Below, piece by piece: positions 24,594-32,817 of a stretch of DNA of 38,893 nucleotides. The stretch is from assembly GCA_013151445.1 (NCBI GenBank), contig JAADIG010000019.1, forward strand, positions 1 through 38,893, written 5' to 3'. The stretch is from Actinomycetota bacterium. Lineage in GTDB: Bacteria; Actinomycetota; Acidimicrobiia; Spongiisociales; UBA5794. The notes beneath the pieces were generated by a model, which worked only from the letters and a program-made list of their open reading frames with translations, made no database searches and was not told the DNA's origin. A program made the position numbers and the translations under genes. Positions within the stretch are counted from its first letter, which is position 1. Every line of letters starts with the position of its first letter.

Positions 24594-26195
24594 CTAGACC
24601 GCCGTTGGAATGGTCAGGACGGCGCGAGTGCCAAAACCAAGACCGTCACTGTAGAGGTCGAGGGAACCCCCCATTGCTTCGGCGAGGCGACGCGAAATAA
24701 CGAGCCCGAGGCCGGTCCCCGCACGATCGCTGGCCGACACTCCCCTCTCAAAGGGCTGGAACAGACGGTGCAGGACGTCCGGTTCGATCCCACATCCGGA
24801 ATCGGCAACTACCACACGTGTCATCTTCGATCCGGTCTCGACGGTGACATGGATCTTGCCCTCATCGGTGAATTTGATGGCATTCGACAGGAGGTTGATG
24901 ACGATCTGCTTGAGGCGGATTGCGTGCGAGCGCACGACGGATTCCGCCCGCGGGTAGATGATGTCTATGCCACGCTCACAAGCTCCCGGTTGAACATATC
25001 CGATGCTGTCCTGGACGATCGCGTCGAGATCACAGTCGACGAGGTCGCCCAGAGAGAGGGTGCCCGTCTCGGCTTGGGCTACGTCGAGAAGGTCGTTGAT
25101 GAGACCAAGGAGATGCTCCGCGTTGCCGCGGATTGCGTTCACGAACTCCGAACGATCCGATGACGAGAGTCGGTCGTGGTCACCGAGGAGGTCAGCGAAC
25201 CCGAGCATCGCAGTGAGCGGTGTTCGCAGCTCGTGACTCACCGCCGCCATGAACGCCATGCGGGCATCGAGCGCCTTGTGCATCTCCTGCTCATGACGAA
25301 CGCGCGCGATGCACACCGCCGCTTGGGACGCGAGCATCGAAAGGTGGGCCATTGATGCCGGGGTAACTGCAACGTTGCGACCGCCACCGACAACCCCTCC
25401 TATGAGAACGCCGTCGCTCATGAAGGGAACAACAAGCAGCCGTCCGTACTCACCCCATCGGAAATCATCGGGTGTTGCCGTGGTTCCGACCGTGAGCCCC
25501 TCAAATTTCCGAAGGGTTGCGAACACATCATCGGTGGAGACGATCCGAGCCGACTCGCTGCCCGGTTGTCGCCAGACAGCCGCCACGGGAGAGTCTCCCG
25601 AAACCGACACGACACATTGCACGATGTTGAGTCCGAACCCCTGACCCGCTAGGCGTGCCGAGTACTCCGCTATCAACACCGGGTTATTGAGACCGGCCAT
25701 CGTGACGACGGCATGACCATCGGAGAATTGGCGGGGATCGCTCTCAAGCCGCGAGGTCATGCGGCGGACGACCATCTCCGCGAAACCTTCAAACGCCTCT
25801 ATCTGAATATCATCGACGGGTCGGGTGAACTCGAAGTTCACCACGAACTCGTCGACCGGTACCACAACTTCGACCTCGATCCCCTCGACATCGACGATGA
25901 GATCCTCATCGGACTCGACGTCTACAACGAGCTGTGTGGAACCAGTGCGAAGTGCACGACCGACGACACCCTCACCCAATGGAATGCCATCGAGGGTCTC
26001 GGGATAGCCGGACTGGGCCACCAGCCACAGGCGGTCTATTGCCTGGTAGTACACAGACAAATACAGGTCTGCCCCAACTATCTCAGAAAGCGACCTGAAG
26101 GCAGCATGAGCGGCATCAACCCCGTCACGGGTCACGGCTGCTTGGGCTGCAAAATCGAGAGCCGATGCGAGATCGCGACCGGACAACGTTTCCAT
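24594..26195 (-). CDS. Soluble GAF-domain sensor histidine kinase
   Basis: 533 residues with no membrane segment. Two GAF-like sensor regions (about 20-145 and 165-300) precede a HisKA domain with the phospho-acceptor His321 in AAVSHELRTPLT, then a HATPase_c domain: N box LLSNAIKF with Asn438, G1 DSGCGI, F box FQPFER and G2 GTGLGLVI. It would sense a small ligand, redox state or light-linked signal in the cytoplasm. No response regulator is adjacent, so it is an orphan kinase here. Start ATG 26195 follows CATAAT (26199-26204, minus) by only 3 bases, suggesting a leaderless or slightly downstream start. It is divergent from the GNAT gene. Confidence 0.92.
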   Translation of the reverse strand: METLSGRDLASALDFAAQAAVTRDGVDAAHAAFRSLSEIVGADLYLSVYYQAIDRLWLVAQSGYPETLDGIPLGEGVVGRALRTGSTQLVVDVESDEDLIVDVEGIEVEVVVPVDEFVVNFEFTRPVDDIQIEAFEGFAEMVVRRMTSRLESDPRQFSDGHAVVTMAGLNNPVLIAEYSARLAGQGFGLNIVQCVVSVSGDSPVAAVWRQPGSESARIVSTDDVFATLRKFEGLTVGTTATPDDFRWGEYGRLLVVPFMSDGVLIGGVVGGGRNVAVTPASMAHLSMLASQAAVCIARVRHEQEMHKALDARMAFMAAVSHELRTPLTAMLGFADLLGDHDRLSSSDRSEFVNAIRGNAEHLLGLINDLLDVAQAETGTLSLGDLVDCDLDAIVQDSIGYVQPGACERGIDIIYPRAESVVRSHAIRLKQIVINLLSNAIKFTDEGKIHVTVETGSKMTRVVVADSGCGIEPDVLHRLFQPFERGVSASDRAGTGLGLVISRRLAEAMGGSLDLYSDGLGFGTRAVLTIPTAV

Positions 26196-26251
26196 ACGAT
26201 TATGTCGGCACGGGTACTGAGATTCTTAACGGCTGAGCGACAGTTTTCGAG

Positions 26252-26279
26252 CTGACAGTGGTAGATCTGCCAGTAGGAT
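26252..26279 (+). promoter_or_regulatory. Candidate promoter of the GNAT gene
   Basis: CTGACA (26252-26257), a 16-base spacer and TAGGAT (26274-26279) form a good -35/-10 pair. The start codon follows 6 bases after the -10, so the mRNA would begin at the ATG. It is the best-formed promoter seen in the window. Confidence 0.5.
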
Positions 26280-26285
26280 GTTTCG

Positions 26286-26720
26286 ATGATCCACGTAACC
26301 GAGATTATCGACATAGACGACGCCGTCGTCGCGGCGTTTGACCGCCTCGTCCCACAGCTTTCCAAAAGCAGTCCTCCACCCGATGTAGATGCTCTAACAG
26401 ACATCGCCGGGAACCCGAACAGTCTGCTTCTGGCGGCGAAAGACACCGAGACGGGGACGATCGTCGGAACACTCACGTTGGCGTTCTATCGCATCCCCAC
26501 CGGACTCCAGGCCCGCATCGAAGATGTAATCGTCGATGGTGATGCGCGCGGTCGCGGCGTTGGTGCGCTGCTCACTGAGGTAGCGATTGACAAAGCAAGA
26601 GCCGCGGGCGCCAAGACAGTTGGCCTTACGTCTCGCCCATCACGCGAGGCAGCGAACCGGTTATACACGCGCCTGGGGTTTGAGCAGCGTGAAACCAACG
26701 TCTACAGATACAAGTTGTAG
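26286..26720 (+). CDS. GNAT-family N-acetyltransferase
   Basis: 144 residues. Motif A, ARIEDVIVDGDARGRGVGALL, gives the acetyl-CoA pyrophosphate loop R-G-R-G-V-G at about 89-94, and motif B is the C-terminal RLGFEQRETNVYRY. TLTLAFYRIP is the usual beta-4 strand region. The acceptor (protein N-terminus, amine or amino acid) is not predictable. The gene lies 41 bases upstream of the LigD-type polymerase gene on the same strand, so some read-through is possible, but each has its own promoter-like box. Confidence 0.87.
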   Translation: MIHVTEIIDIDDAVVAAFDRLVPQLSKSSPPPDVDALTDIAGNPNSLLLAAKDTETGTIVGTLTLAFYRIPTGLQARIEDVIVDGDARGRGVGALLTEVAIDKARAAGAKTVGLTSRPSREAANRLYTRLGFEQRETNVYRYKL

Positions 26721-26761
26721 GGACCGTCGATGTCGGGCCAATGGGCCGCGATACTGGGGGG

Positions 26762-27757
26762 ATGGCGAGTGCGGAAACCTACGTTGAGACGGTCGACAGA
26801 CCGGTGCGGATATCATCACCCGACAAGGTGATGTTCCCCGAGCAGGGATGGACAAAGCTCGACCTTGCACAACACTATGTGCAATGCGGGGTTGGGGCGC
26901 TGCGCGGGGTCTACAACCGGCCGACCATGCTGAAACGATGGAACCGCGGAGTTGGCGACAAACCGCTCTTTGTGAAACGCCCGAAGGGGGCCCGCACGTT
27001 GGTCGACGTCGATTTCCCATCGTCGTCACCGGGGAAAATGTTTGTACCTCTCGACACCGCAGACGTCGTCTGGATGGCACAACAGAACTGTGTGGATCTG
27101 AACCCGTGGGCGACTCGTGCTGACGACCTTCTCCACGCCGACGAGCTGCGTCTCGATCTCGATCCGACCAAGGGGTTCACGTTTGCGCACGTCAGGGACA
27201 TCGCCATCGAAACAAAGGCCCTACTCGACGAGCTGGGACTGGTGTCGTGGCCGAAGACATCTGGTAATCGTGGCATCCATGTTTATGTTCGCCTCGCACC
27301 GTTGTGGGATCCGTATCAGGTTCGCAGGGCAGCGTTGGCGATCGGACGCGAACTGGAGCGCCGCACCGCTTTGGCAACAACGGCCTGGTGGAAAGAGGAG
27401 CGGTCCGGGGTGTTTATCGACTACAACCAGAACGCCTGGGGAAAAACGGTTGCTTCGGCGTACAGCGTTCGCCAGACCGGCTGGGTATCGACGCCGTTTA
27501 TGTGGGAAGAAGTCGCGGCCATCGAACCCGCCGAGTTCCCGATGGATACGTTCGCTGAGCGATGGACAGCAGTGGGCGATCTCACCGATGGTATTGACGA
27601 AGCAGCCGGTGACCTCAGCCGAGCGTTAACAATGGTCGAGGCGGACGAAGCCCGCGGTATCGGCGACGCCCCCTGGCCACCTCACTACCCGAAGATGCCG
27701 GGTGAACCCCCGAGAGTTGCCCCCTCGAAACGCAGGGATGAGAACTGGACGCAGTAG
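26762..27757 (+). CDS. LigD-type DNA polymerase/primase (Prim-Pol) protein
   Basis: 331 residues, a stand-alone AEP-superfamily polymerase like the polymerase part of LigD and mycobacterial PolD1/PrimPolC. The two metal aspartates are Asp132 and Asp134 in LRLDLDPTKG, the nucleotide-binding line is SGNRGIHVYV at 167-176, and the third carboxylate is Asp220 in DYNQNAWGKT. The N-terminus (ISSPDKVMFPEQGWTKLDLAQHY) is typical. Such enzymes fill short gaps, with a preference for ribonucleotides. A LigC-like ligase is encoded 0.7 kb away; in mycobacteria Prim-PolC and LigC act together in base-excision repair (established for that genus). No ku gene is in the window. ATG 26762 follows a GATACT hexamer by 6 bases and is preferred to ATG 26741. 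Confidence 0.9.
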   Translation: MASAETYVETVDRPVRISSPDKVMFPEQGWTKLDLAQHYVQCGVGALRGVYNRPTMLKRWNRGVGDKPLFVKRPKGARTLVDVDFPSSSPGKMFVPLDTADVVWMAQQNCVDLNPWATRADDLLHADELRLDLDPTKGFTFAHVRDIAIETKALLDELGLVSWPKTSGNRGIHVYVRLAPLWDPYQVRRAALAIGRELERRTALATTAWWKEERSGVFIDYNQNAWGKTVASAYSVRQTGWVSTPFMWEEVAAIEPAEFPMDTFAERWTAVGDLTDGIDEAAGDLSRALTMVEADEARGIGDAPWPPHYPKMPGEPPRVAPSKRRDENWTQ

Positions 27758-27777
27758 CGCAGTCTGGGCCGCACCGG

Positions 27778-28434
27778 TCACACCAATGTCGAGGTCATGC
27801 CAACAGCTTCCGTCAGGGTCGACACCACCGGGACGCCAACTCTTTCAAGTTCATGCCGGTGGTGCGAGCCACCGTCGTAGAGCACGATCGGAATCCCGGC
27901 GGACCGAGCCGCGGCGGCATCATCAAACGTGTCCCCGACAGCAACAATGTCCGCAACGGCAACCCCATGGTTGGTGACTAGGCGCTCCACGTGGGCGCGC
28001 ATCTGGTCGGCCTTGAGTGCACCGGCATCCTCGCGGTTTCCATCGATACGCTTCATCACGTCGTGCATGCCAAATCCCGCGGTGAAAGGAACCAGCTCGG
28101 AATGCCACCACATTGAGAGAATCGACTGGGTCCCATCCTCGTCGGCCAGCAGCCTGATCGCGGTATCGGCATCCGCAGCGAGATTGGCGTCGTACATCAA
28201 GGACCGATACGTCTCGTGAAAGATGCCATCGATACTCGCCCACTCGTCTTGCGTGATGGCCCGACCCATCAGGCTCTCGTAGAACACCGAGACGGGCCGC
28301 GTGTAGTGGTCCCGGTAGTCCTCTTCGCTTATCGGATCACGACCGAACGGTGCAACACACGCAGAGACCGACTCAACAACGATGTGGAGATCGTCGAAGA
28401 GTGTGCCGTTCCAGTCCCAGATGATGTGTGCCAT
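27778..28434 (-). CDS. HAD-superfamily hydrolase, phosphoglycolate-phosphatase-like
   Basis: 218 residues. Motif I is WDWNGTL, with nucleophile Asp7; the usual second Asp of D-x-D is Asn9. A helical cap follows (about 15-80). Motif II is probably SMWWHSELVPF, Lys occurs in LKADQMRAHV, and motif IV is VGDTFDDAAAARSAG. The D-x-N form is seen in some actinobacterial HADs and would weaken the acid-base step, so phosphatase rate may be low or the substrate unusual. The gene follows the ligase by 29 bases and converges with the polymerase gene at 20 bases. A role in trimming 3'-phosphoglycolate or 3'-phosphate ends before ligation is attractive but unproven. Confidence 0.85.
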   Translation of the reverse strand: MAHIIWDWNGTLFDDLHIVVESVSACVAPFGRDPISEEDYRDHYTRPVSVFYESLMGRAITQDEWASIDGIFHETYRSLMYDANLAADADTAIRLLADEDGTQSILSMWWHSELVPFTAGFGMHDVMKRIDGNREDAGALKADQMRAHVERLVTNHGVAVADIVAVGDTFDDAAAARSAGIPIVLYDGGSHHRHELERVGVPVVSTLTEAVGMTSTLV

Positions 28435-28463
28435 AGATTTGGAACACTACCCGACACAACCGT

Positions 28464-29486
28464 TCACGGGGACCCAATAACAGTCTCGATGCCGGGACCG
28501 GTGGGCCGCTCGAGCTGATCCATCGTGCACATCTCGGGAGTCTTATCGGGACGCCAGCGTTCGAAGCGCGTGGCATGCCGAAACGCGTTCCCGGTCAGTT
28601 GGTCATAGGAAATCTCCACGACGACACCGGGTCGCACCGGCACCCACGACATGTCCTTGCCACCCGACCACCGCGACTCCGCACCGGGCATCCGCTCGGA
28701 TCCAAACGATTCCTCGGACCGCAGTTCCTCGAAGCGCGCCAGCATTTCGGTCCTGTCATGGTTAGAGAATCCGCTGCAATGACCAATAAAGTGCAGCTCG
28801 TCGGCATTGTTGTAGAGACCGAGCAGCAACGAACCGACCTTGTCGCCGTCCTTGTGGATTCGGTATCCCCCGACCACGACATCGACCGACCGCCGATGTT
28901 TCACCTTCACCATGGCACGCTTGCCTCCCTGGTAGGCAGCGTCGAGCTCCTTGGCCACAATGCCATCACATCCGGCGGCCTCGAACTCATCAAACCATTT
29001 GAGCCCGGTGTCGAAATCAGTGGTTGACGGTGTGAGATTCCAACCCTCACCGAGGGTCGACAGCAATCTCTCGAGACGCACCCGCCGCTCCGAGAAGGGA
29101 CGCTCGCGCATGTCGACCCCATCAAGGGCAATCAGATCGAACGCAACAAGCTGTGCCGGCGTCTCGGCAGACAGTTTATTGATCCGGGACTCTGCCGGGT
29201 GGATACGTTGCTGGAGGGCAACGAAGTCGAGATGATCATCCGTGATGATGACCACCTCACCGTCAACAACCGCATCGGATGGCAGTTGCTCAAGGACGGC
29301 AACGAGTTCCGGAAAGTAACGAAGCAACGGCTTTTTGGCACGACTGTCGAGCCGAAGGTCGCCGCCGTAGGCCACACAGCGGAAGCCATCCCACTTGGGC
29401 TCATACGCCCAACCGGGTCCCAACGGAAGAGAAGTCTTGGTTTTCGCCTCCATCGTGTCGATGGGAGGTACAACGCTCCATTGCAT
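28464..29486 (-). CDS. ligC: ATP-dependent DNA ligase, LigC-like
   Basis: 340 residues, a minimal ligase with adenylation and OB domains only. The adenylated lysine is Lys31 in EPKWDGFR; other nucleotidyltransferase motifs are LDSRAKKPL, VVDGEVV (73-79), FDLIALDG, DGIVAK (174-179) and KVKHRR (194-199). The OB domain carries VVVGGYRIHK, GSLLLGLY and the C-terminal RFERWRPDK. There is no DNA-binding domain, unlike LigB, and no polymerase or nuclease fusion, unlike LigD. It should seal nicks with a 5'-phosphate in excision repair together with the nearby polymerase. Start ATG 29486 follows TATGCT by 6 bases. Confidence 0.93.
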   Translation of the reverse strand: MQWSVVPPIDTMEAKTKTSLPLGPGWAYEPKWDGFRCVAYGGDLRLDSRAKKPLLRYFPELVAVLEQLPSDAVVDGEVVIITDDHLDFVALQQRIHPAESRINKLSAETPAQLVAFDLIALDGVDMRERPFSERRVRLERLLSTLGEGWNLTPSTTDFDTGLKWFDEFEAAGCDGIVAKELDAAYQGGKRAMVKVKHRRSVDVVVGGYRIHKDGDKVGSLLLGLYNNADELHFIGHCSGFSNHDRTEMLARFEELRSEESFGSERMPGAESRWSGGKDMSWVPVRPGVVVEISYDQLTGNAFRHATRFERWRPDKTPEMCTMDQLERPTGPGIETVIGSP

Positions 29487-29492
29487 GGGCCG

Positions 29493-29498
29493 AGCATA
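29493..29498 (-). promoter_or_regulatory. Candidate -10 box for ligC (leaderless)
   Basis: TATGCT on the minus strand ends 6 bases before ATG 29486. It lies back to back with the candidate box of the ABC gene on the other strand. Confidence 0.4.
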
Positions 29499-29529
29499 CG
29501 CCGCGGCCTTGCACCCGATTGACGACGCC

Positions 29530-29535
29530 TACCAT
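29530..29535 (+). promoter_or_regulatory. Candidate -10 box for the ABC exporter (leaderless)
   Basis: TACCAT ends 8 bases before ATG 29544. A TTGCAC at 29509-29514 is a possible -35 with a short 15-base spacer. Confidence 0.35.
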
Positions 29536-29543
29536 ACGGAACC

Positions 29544-31328
29544 ATGGACGAACCAACATCTGAAGCTCCACCGGCCCGCGACTTCTCACAGCTGCGCCGT
29601 CTTGTCGCGTTCGTCAGGCCGTACCGCCGGTATGCCACGCTGGGAGGGATCGGAGTGTTGGCTGCATCCGGACTCGGACTCGTGTTCCCCGCCATCATGG
29701 GAGACCTTGTCGGCAACGCCCTCGACAAAACCGGAACGGCTTCGGACATCGACAAAACGGCGTTGTTCCTTTTGGGAATCTTCCTGGCCCGCTCACTCTT
29801 CATGGCGCTGCGCATATTCTCGCTCGCTGCGCTTGGCGAAGGTGTCGTCGCTGACGTCCGGATCGCGACATATCGTCACCTGTTGAAGATGCCGATCCGG
29901 TTCTTTGACGAGAACAAGACCGGTGAAATTACCTCTCGCCTGACTTCAGACATCGCGGTCGTCCAGGGCACAGTTTCGACCGCACTCGCCACCGCCGCCG
30001 CCCAGATCATCACACTCGTCGGAGCGGTCATCCTCATCTTCCGGATCTCGGGATCCCTCGCTTTGTCCGTCATGACGTTCCTCCCGGTTGCGGTCCTCGT
30101 CGCCAGAGTGATCGGTGTCCGCCTTCGCAACACGTCGACACAGTTCCAGGATCAGATCGCGCAGGCCAATGGGTCTGCCGAAGAAGCCCTCACCGCGATC
30201 CGGGTCGTGAAGTGGTTCACCAACACCGGCCCGCAGGAAAGCCGCTACACCGATGCGGTTGCGACGTCGTACAGTGTTGCAAAGTCCCGAGCCAGGCTCC
30301 GGGCAGCCATGATTCCTTTTGTCACCTTTGTCGGGTTTGGCACGCTGGCATTTGTGTTGTGGCGCGGTGGTCGAATGGTGCTTGACGGTCAAATGGACGC
30401 CGGCCAGCTCACTGCATTCTTGTTCTACACCCTTGCGATCGCCGGCGCGATTGGGACCTTTACGGGGCTTTGGGGTCAGCTCCAGGAGGCGCTTGGCGCA
30501 TCGAAGCGGATCTTCGAGCTACTCGACACTCCCGGCGAGACATCAGACACCGGGGGCACCTACGTACCGGAATCGGTTGAGGGTTTCGTCAAGTTCAACG
30601 ACGTCCACTTCTCATACTCGGACAGAGATATCGATGTGCTCAAGGGTGTCACCCTCGAAGCCGAGCCCGGTGAGGTAGTGGCACTCGTCGGGCCGAGTGG
30701 CTCGGGCAAGTCGACCCTCGTGTCGTTACTGCCCCGGTTCTACAGCCCAACGTCGGGCACCATCACCATCGACGGGACCGACATCGCGACATGGGACCTC
30801 GAAACGCTACGGTCGATCATGGCTTCGGTCCCCCAGGAAACCCAACTCTTCTCTGGCACGATCGCGGACAACCTCCGAGTCGGCAAGAGTGACGCCACCG
30901 ACGACGAACTCCAGAGCGCCTGCATCGCTGCTCACGCCGACGAGTTCATCCGCTCGTTCCCGGCCGGCTACGACACGATCATCGGCGAGCGGGGAGTGAA
31001 ACTCTCCGGTGGCCAACGCCAGCGGGTCGCCATAGCGCGAGCGCTGCTCAACGACCCTCGCATCCTCATCCTGGATGAGGCCACCAGTTCGCTGGATTCC
31101 GAGAGCGAGGTCGTGGTCCAGGAGGCCCTTGAGGTGCTTATGAAGGGTCGAACGACGTTCGTGATCGCACACCGCTTGTCGACAATCCGTAACGCAGACA
31201 AGCTCGTCGTCCTCCACCATGGACGTATCCAACAAGTCGGAACCCATGCCGAACTCATCGAGCAAGGTGGGCTCTACGCCGACCTCTACAGGCTCCAGTT
31301 CGCAACACAAACGCTCGGCGAGGTCTAA
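29544..31328 (+). CDS. ABC exporter half-transporter (type IV fold, MsbA-like)
   Basis: 594 residues with a six-helix membrane domain (about 30-320) fused to one ATPase domain, so it works as a homodimer. The coupling-helix region has FFDENKTGEITSRLTSD. ATPase motifs are Walker A GPSGSGKST (383-391), Q-loop VPQETQLF, signature LSGGQ (487-491), Walker B LILDEA (508-513) and the switch His543. This class exports lipids, peptides or drugs. In the tree of such proteins the sequence resembles lipid-A-type or plant/mitochondrial half transporters (ABCB), but the substrate cannot be read from sequence. It converges on the amidase gene. Confidence 0.93.
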   Translation: MDEPTSEAPPARDFSQLRRLVAFVRPYRRYATLGGIGVLAASGLGLVFPAIMGDLVGNALDKTGTASDIDKTALFLLGIFLARSLFMALRIFSLAALGEGVVADVRIATYRHLLKMPIRFFDENKTGEITSRLTSDIAVVQGTVSTALATAAAQIITLVGAVILIFRISGSLALSVMTFLPVAVLVARVIGVRLRNTSTQFQDQIAQANGSAEEALTAIRVVKWFTNTGPQESRYTDAVATSYSVAKSRARLRAAMIPFVTFVGFGTLAFVLWRGGRMVLDGQMDAGQLTAFLFYTLAIAGAIGTFTGLWGQLQEALGASKRIFELLDTPGETSDTGGTYVPESVEGFVKFNDVHFSYSDRDIDVLKGVTLEAEPGEVVALVGPSGSGKSTLVSLLPRFYSPTSGTITIDGTDIATWDLETLRSIMASVPQETQLFSGTIADNLRVGKSDATDDELQSACIAAHADEFIRSFPAGYDTIIGERGVKLSGGQRQRVAIARALLNDPRILILDEATSSLDSESEVVVQEALEVLMKGRTTFVIAHRLSTIRNADKLVVLHHGRIQQVGTHAELIEQGGLYADLYRLQFATQTLGEV

Positions 31329-31352
31329 GCAACACCGGGGGACGACGGTGCT
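31328..31352. terminator. Weak hairpin between convergent genes
   Basis: CACCG (31333-31337) pairs with CGGTG (31346-31350), extended through a bulge by AGC/GCT. It lies in the 33-base gap between the ABC exporter stop and the amidase stop. No T-tract is present. Confidence 0.3.
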
Positions 31353-31361
31353 CTCGGCCTC

Positions 31362-32327
31362 TTAGGCGGTCGCCTCAAGGTCCTTGACGTACTGTTTCGC
31401 GGCGTCCGAACACACCACGCGGACCTGTTTGACACCCCGCGCAACGGCATCTCGCATCATCGACTCGAGCGTGCCATTGGCAATGTGGGCATACACCGCA
31501 TTGCCAGGACACGACGTCTCTGGCGCCCAGTCCTTGTGGCCACGCATCTCGGAGGGATCAACGTCATACGTCACCGCAGCCCACGCCAACAACTCCGCCA
31601 TCGCGGCGAGCTGGGCAGCGGGAAGACCCTGCTCGCTAAAACTTCCCTCGGCCGCGATGAGGAAATGGCCGGTCGGGTCGTAACTCGTCCCGGTATCCCC
31701 CACGGCGTCAATGGGGCGGCCCTCGTATACGTTGCCAAGGGCGTCAACCAGGAAGTGGTACGCCAGATCGGGCCATCCCTTGCCAAGGTGATACTTCTGG
31801 TGCTGGCGGGCCCGGGCCGGGGCCTGCCCAGGGCTTTTGAGAAATGCCGCGGTGTGGTGCACCGTGAATCGCTCGATCGTATGCGGCTTGAATTCACCAA
31901 GGTTCGGGTTCGCCCCCCACGCGGCCTTACACAGCGCGGGCATCTCGCCAGCGACAGTTGAGAACGCTGCGAGGGCTCCAGCGGTTGTCGTCGGGGGGAC
32001 AGTCGTCGTGGCGGGAGGTGCAGTGGTGGTCGTCGTTGACGTTGTTGGTGGTGGCGTGGTACTTGTTGAGGTTGTTGTCGACGGTGGCGCCGTTGACGAG
32101 GTTGTGCTGGAATCCACCGTGCTCGTTGGCGCCACCGGGGAGGACGTTGAAGAACTCGATACGGTGGTGGTCGTCACGGGCAGCAGGGAAGTCGGTGCGG
32201 CTCCCAACGTCGCGGCAGCGTCGGGATTGTTGCCACCATTTAACTTTGCCCATCCGAGGATGGCCGCCGCCCCACCAATGAGACCTCCAAGGACCCCACC
32301 GATGAACTGTCGTCGCGAAGAAGTCAT
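31362..32327 (-). CDS. Secreted N-acetylmuramoyl-L-alanine amidase (amidase_2/PGRP)
   Basis: 321 residues. The N-terminus SRRQFIGGVLGGLIGGAAAILG is Tat-like: twin Arg5-Arg6, then a hydrophobic core. A long Thr/Ser/Pro linker (about 46-116) follows, built largely from T, S and P runs, then the amidase_2 domain (about 135-290). Zinc ligands are probably His157 or His158 in TVHHTAA, His264 in GHKDW and Cys273 in TSCPG; YHFLVDALGNVYEGRP is the family core. It should cut the lactyl-alanine bond of peptidoglycan outside the membrane. The low-complexity linker would span the cell wall. It follows the gene at 32331 by three bases and is probably translated from the same mRNA. Confidence 0.9.
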   Translation of the reverse strand: MTSSRRQFIGGVLGGLIGGAAAILGWAKLNGGNNPDAAATLGAAPTSLLPVTTTTVSSSSTSSPVAPTSTVDSSTTSSTAPPSTTTSTSTTPPPTTSTTTTTAPPATTTVPPTTTAGALAAFSTVAGEMPALCKAAWGANPNLGEFKPHTIERFTVHHTAAFLKSPGQAPARARQHQKYHLGKGWPDLAYHFLVDALGNVYEGRPIDAVGDTGTSYDPTGHFLIAAEGSFSEQGLPAAQLAAMAELLAWAAVTYDVDPSEMRGHKDWAPETSCPGNAVYAHIANGTLESMMRDAVARGVKQVRVVCSDAAKQYVKDLEATA

Positions 32328-32330
32328 CGC

Positions 32331-32738
32331 CTACTCATCCGATGAAATATCGACACCGTGCTCGCCCAGGGCGTGCAACAGCATCTCCGGACTACGTACC
32401 GATACTGTCACTGCGGCGTGGTCCCGTTTGAGCAGCGGGATCACACCCGGGACTCGCTCGTGAAAACACACGCACACGCCGGCCTGCGTGTTCGAGCCAA
32501 ATGTGACACCCGAATCGACCAACGAACCTCGCACACCGATCGCCTTGTACGCCTTGTAACGACGAGTGACATGGGCGCACTTGACGTTCGAGATTGCTGT
32601 GGAGATCACGAAACGACCGAACGCGGCGGTGAAGTTTTCTTCATCGACGGTCACTCGACTGTTCCCGGGTCGGACACCCAACGCCAGTAGCAGCCCCCGG
32701 TACCTCGGATCGAACTTGAAACTGAACTCATCGGCCAT
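32331..32738 (-). CDS. Conserved actinobacterial protein of unknown function
   Basis: 135 residues with no signal or membrane segment. It has a patterned beta-rich sequence: FKFDPRYRGLLLALG, FTAAFGRFVISTAISNV, AYKAIGVRGSLVDSGVTFGSNTQ and VCVCFHERVPG. I recall similar uncharacterised proteins in many actinobacteria, with the same order F.FDPRYR, LGV.PG.S.V, KAIG.R.S and G.TFGTN, but no function. A TAGGAT box 6 bases before ATG 32738 suggests a leaderless start. The tight link to the amidase (three bases between) hints at an envelope-related role, which is inference only. Confidence 0.75.
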   Translation of the reverse strand: MADEFSFKFDPRYRGLLLALGVRPGNSRVTVDEENFTAAFGRFVISTAISNVKCAHVTRRYKAYKAIGVRGSLVDSGVTFGSNTQAGVCVCFHERVPGVIPLLKRDHAAVTVSVRSPEMLLHALGEHGVDISSDE

Positions 32739-32744
32739 AGGACA

Positions 32745-32750
32745 ATCCTA
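32745..32750 (-). promoter_or_regulatory. Candidate -10 box for the 32331-32738 gene (leaderless)
   Basis: TAGGAT on the minus strand ends 6 bases before ATG 32738, the same hexamer and spacing as in front of the GNAT gene. Confidence 0.4.
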
Positions 32751-32817
32751 TTCGATGTGTTGTAGCAACTGAAGCTCCGCTAGATTTGGAGCAACCACTC
32801 AAAGTTTGTGAGGCGCA

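Noticed and set aside
31980-32190. Simple-sequence GTTGTT/GGTGGT tract as a DNA repeat element
   Set aside because: It encodes the Thr/Ser/Pro linker of the amidase and is explained by protein composition.
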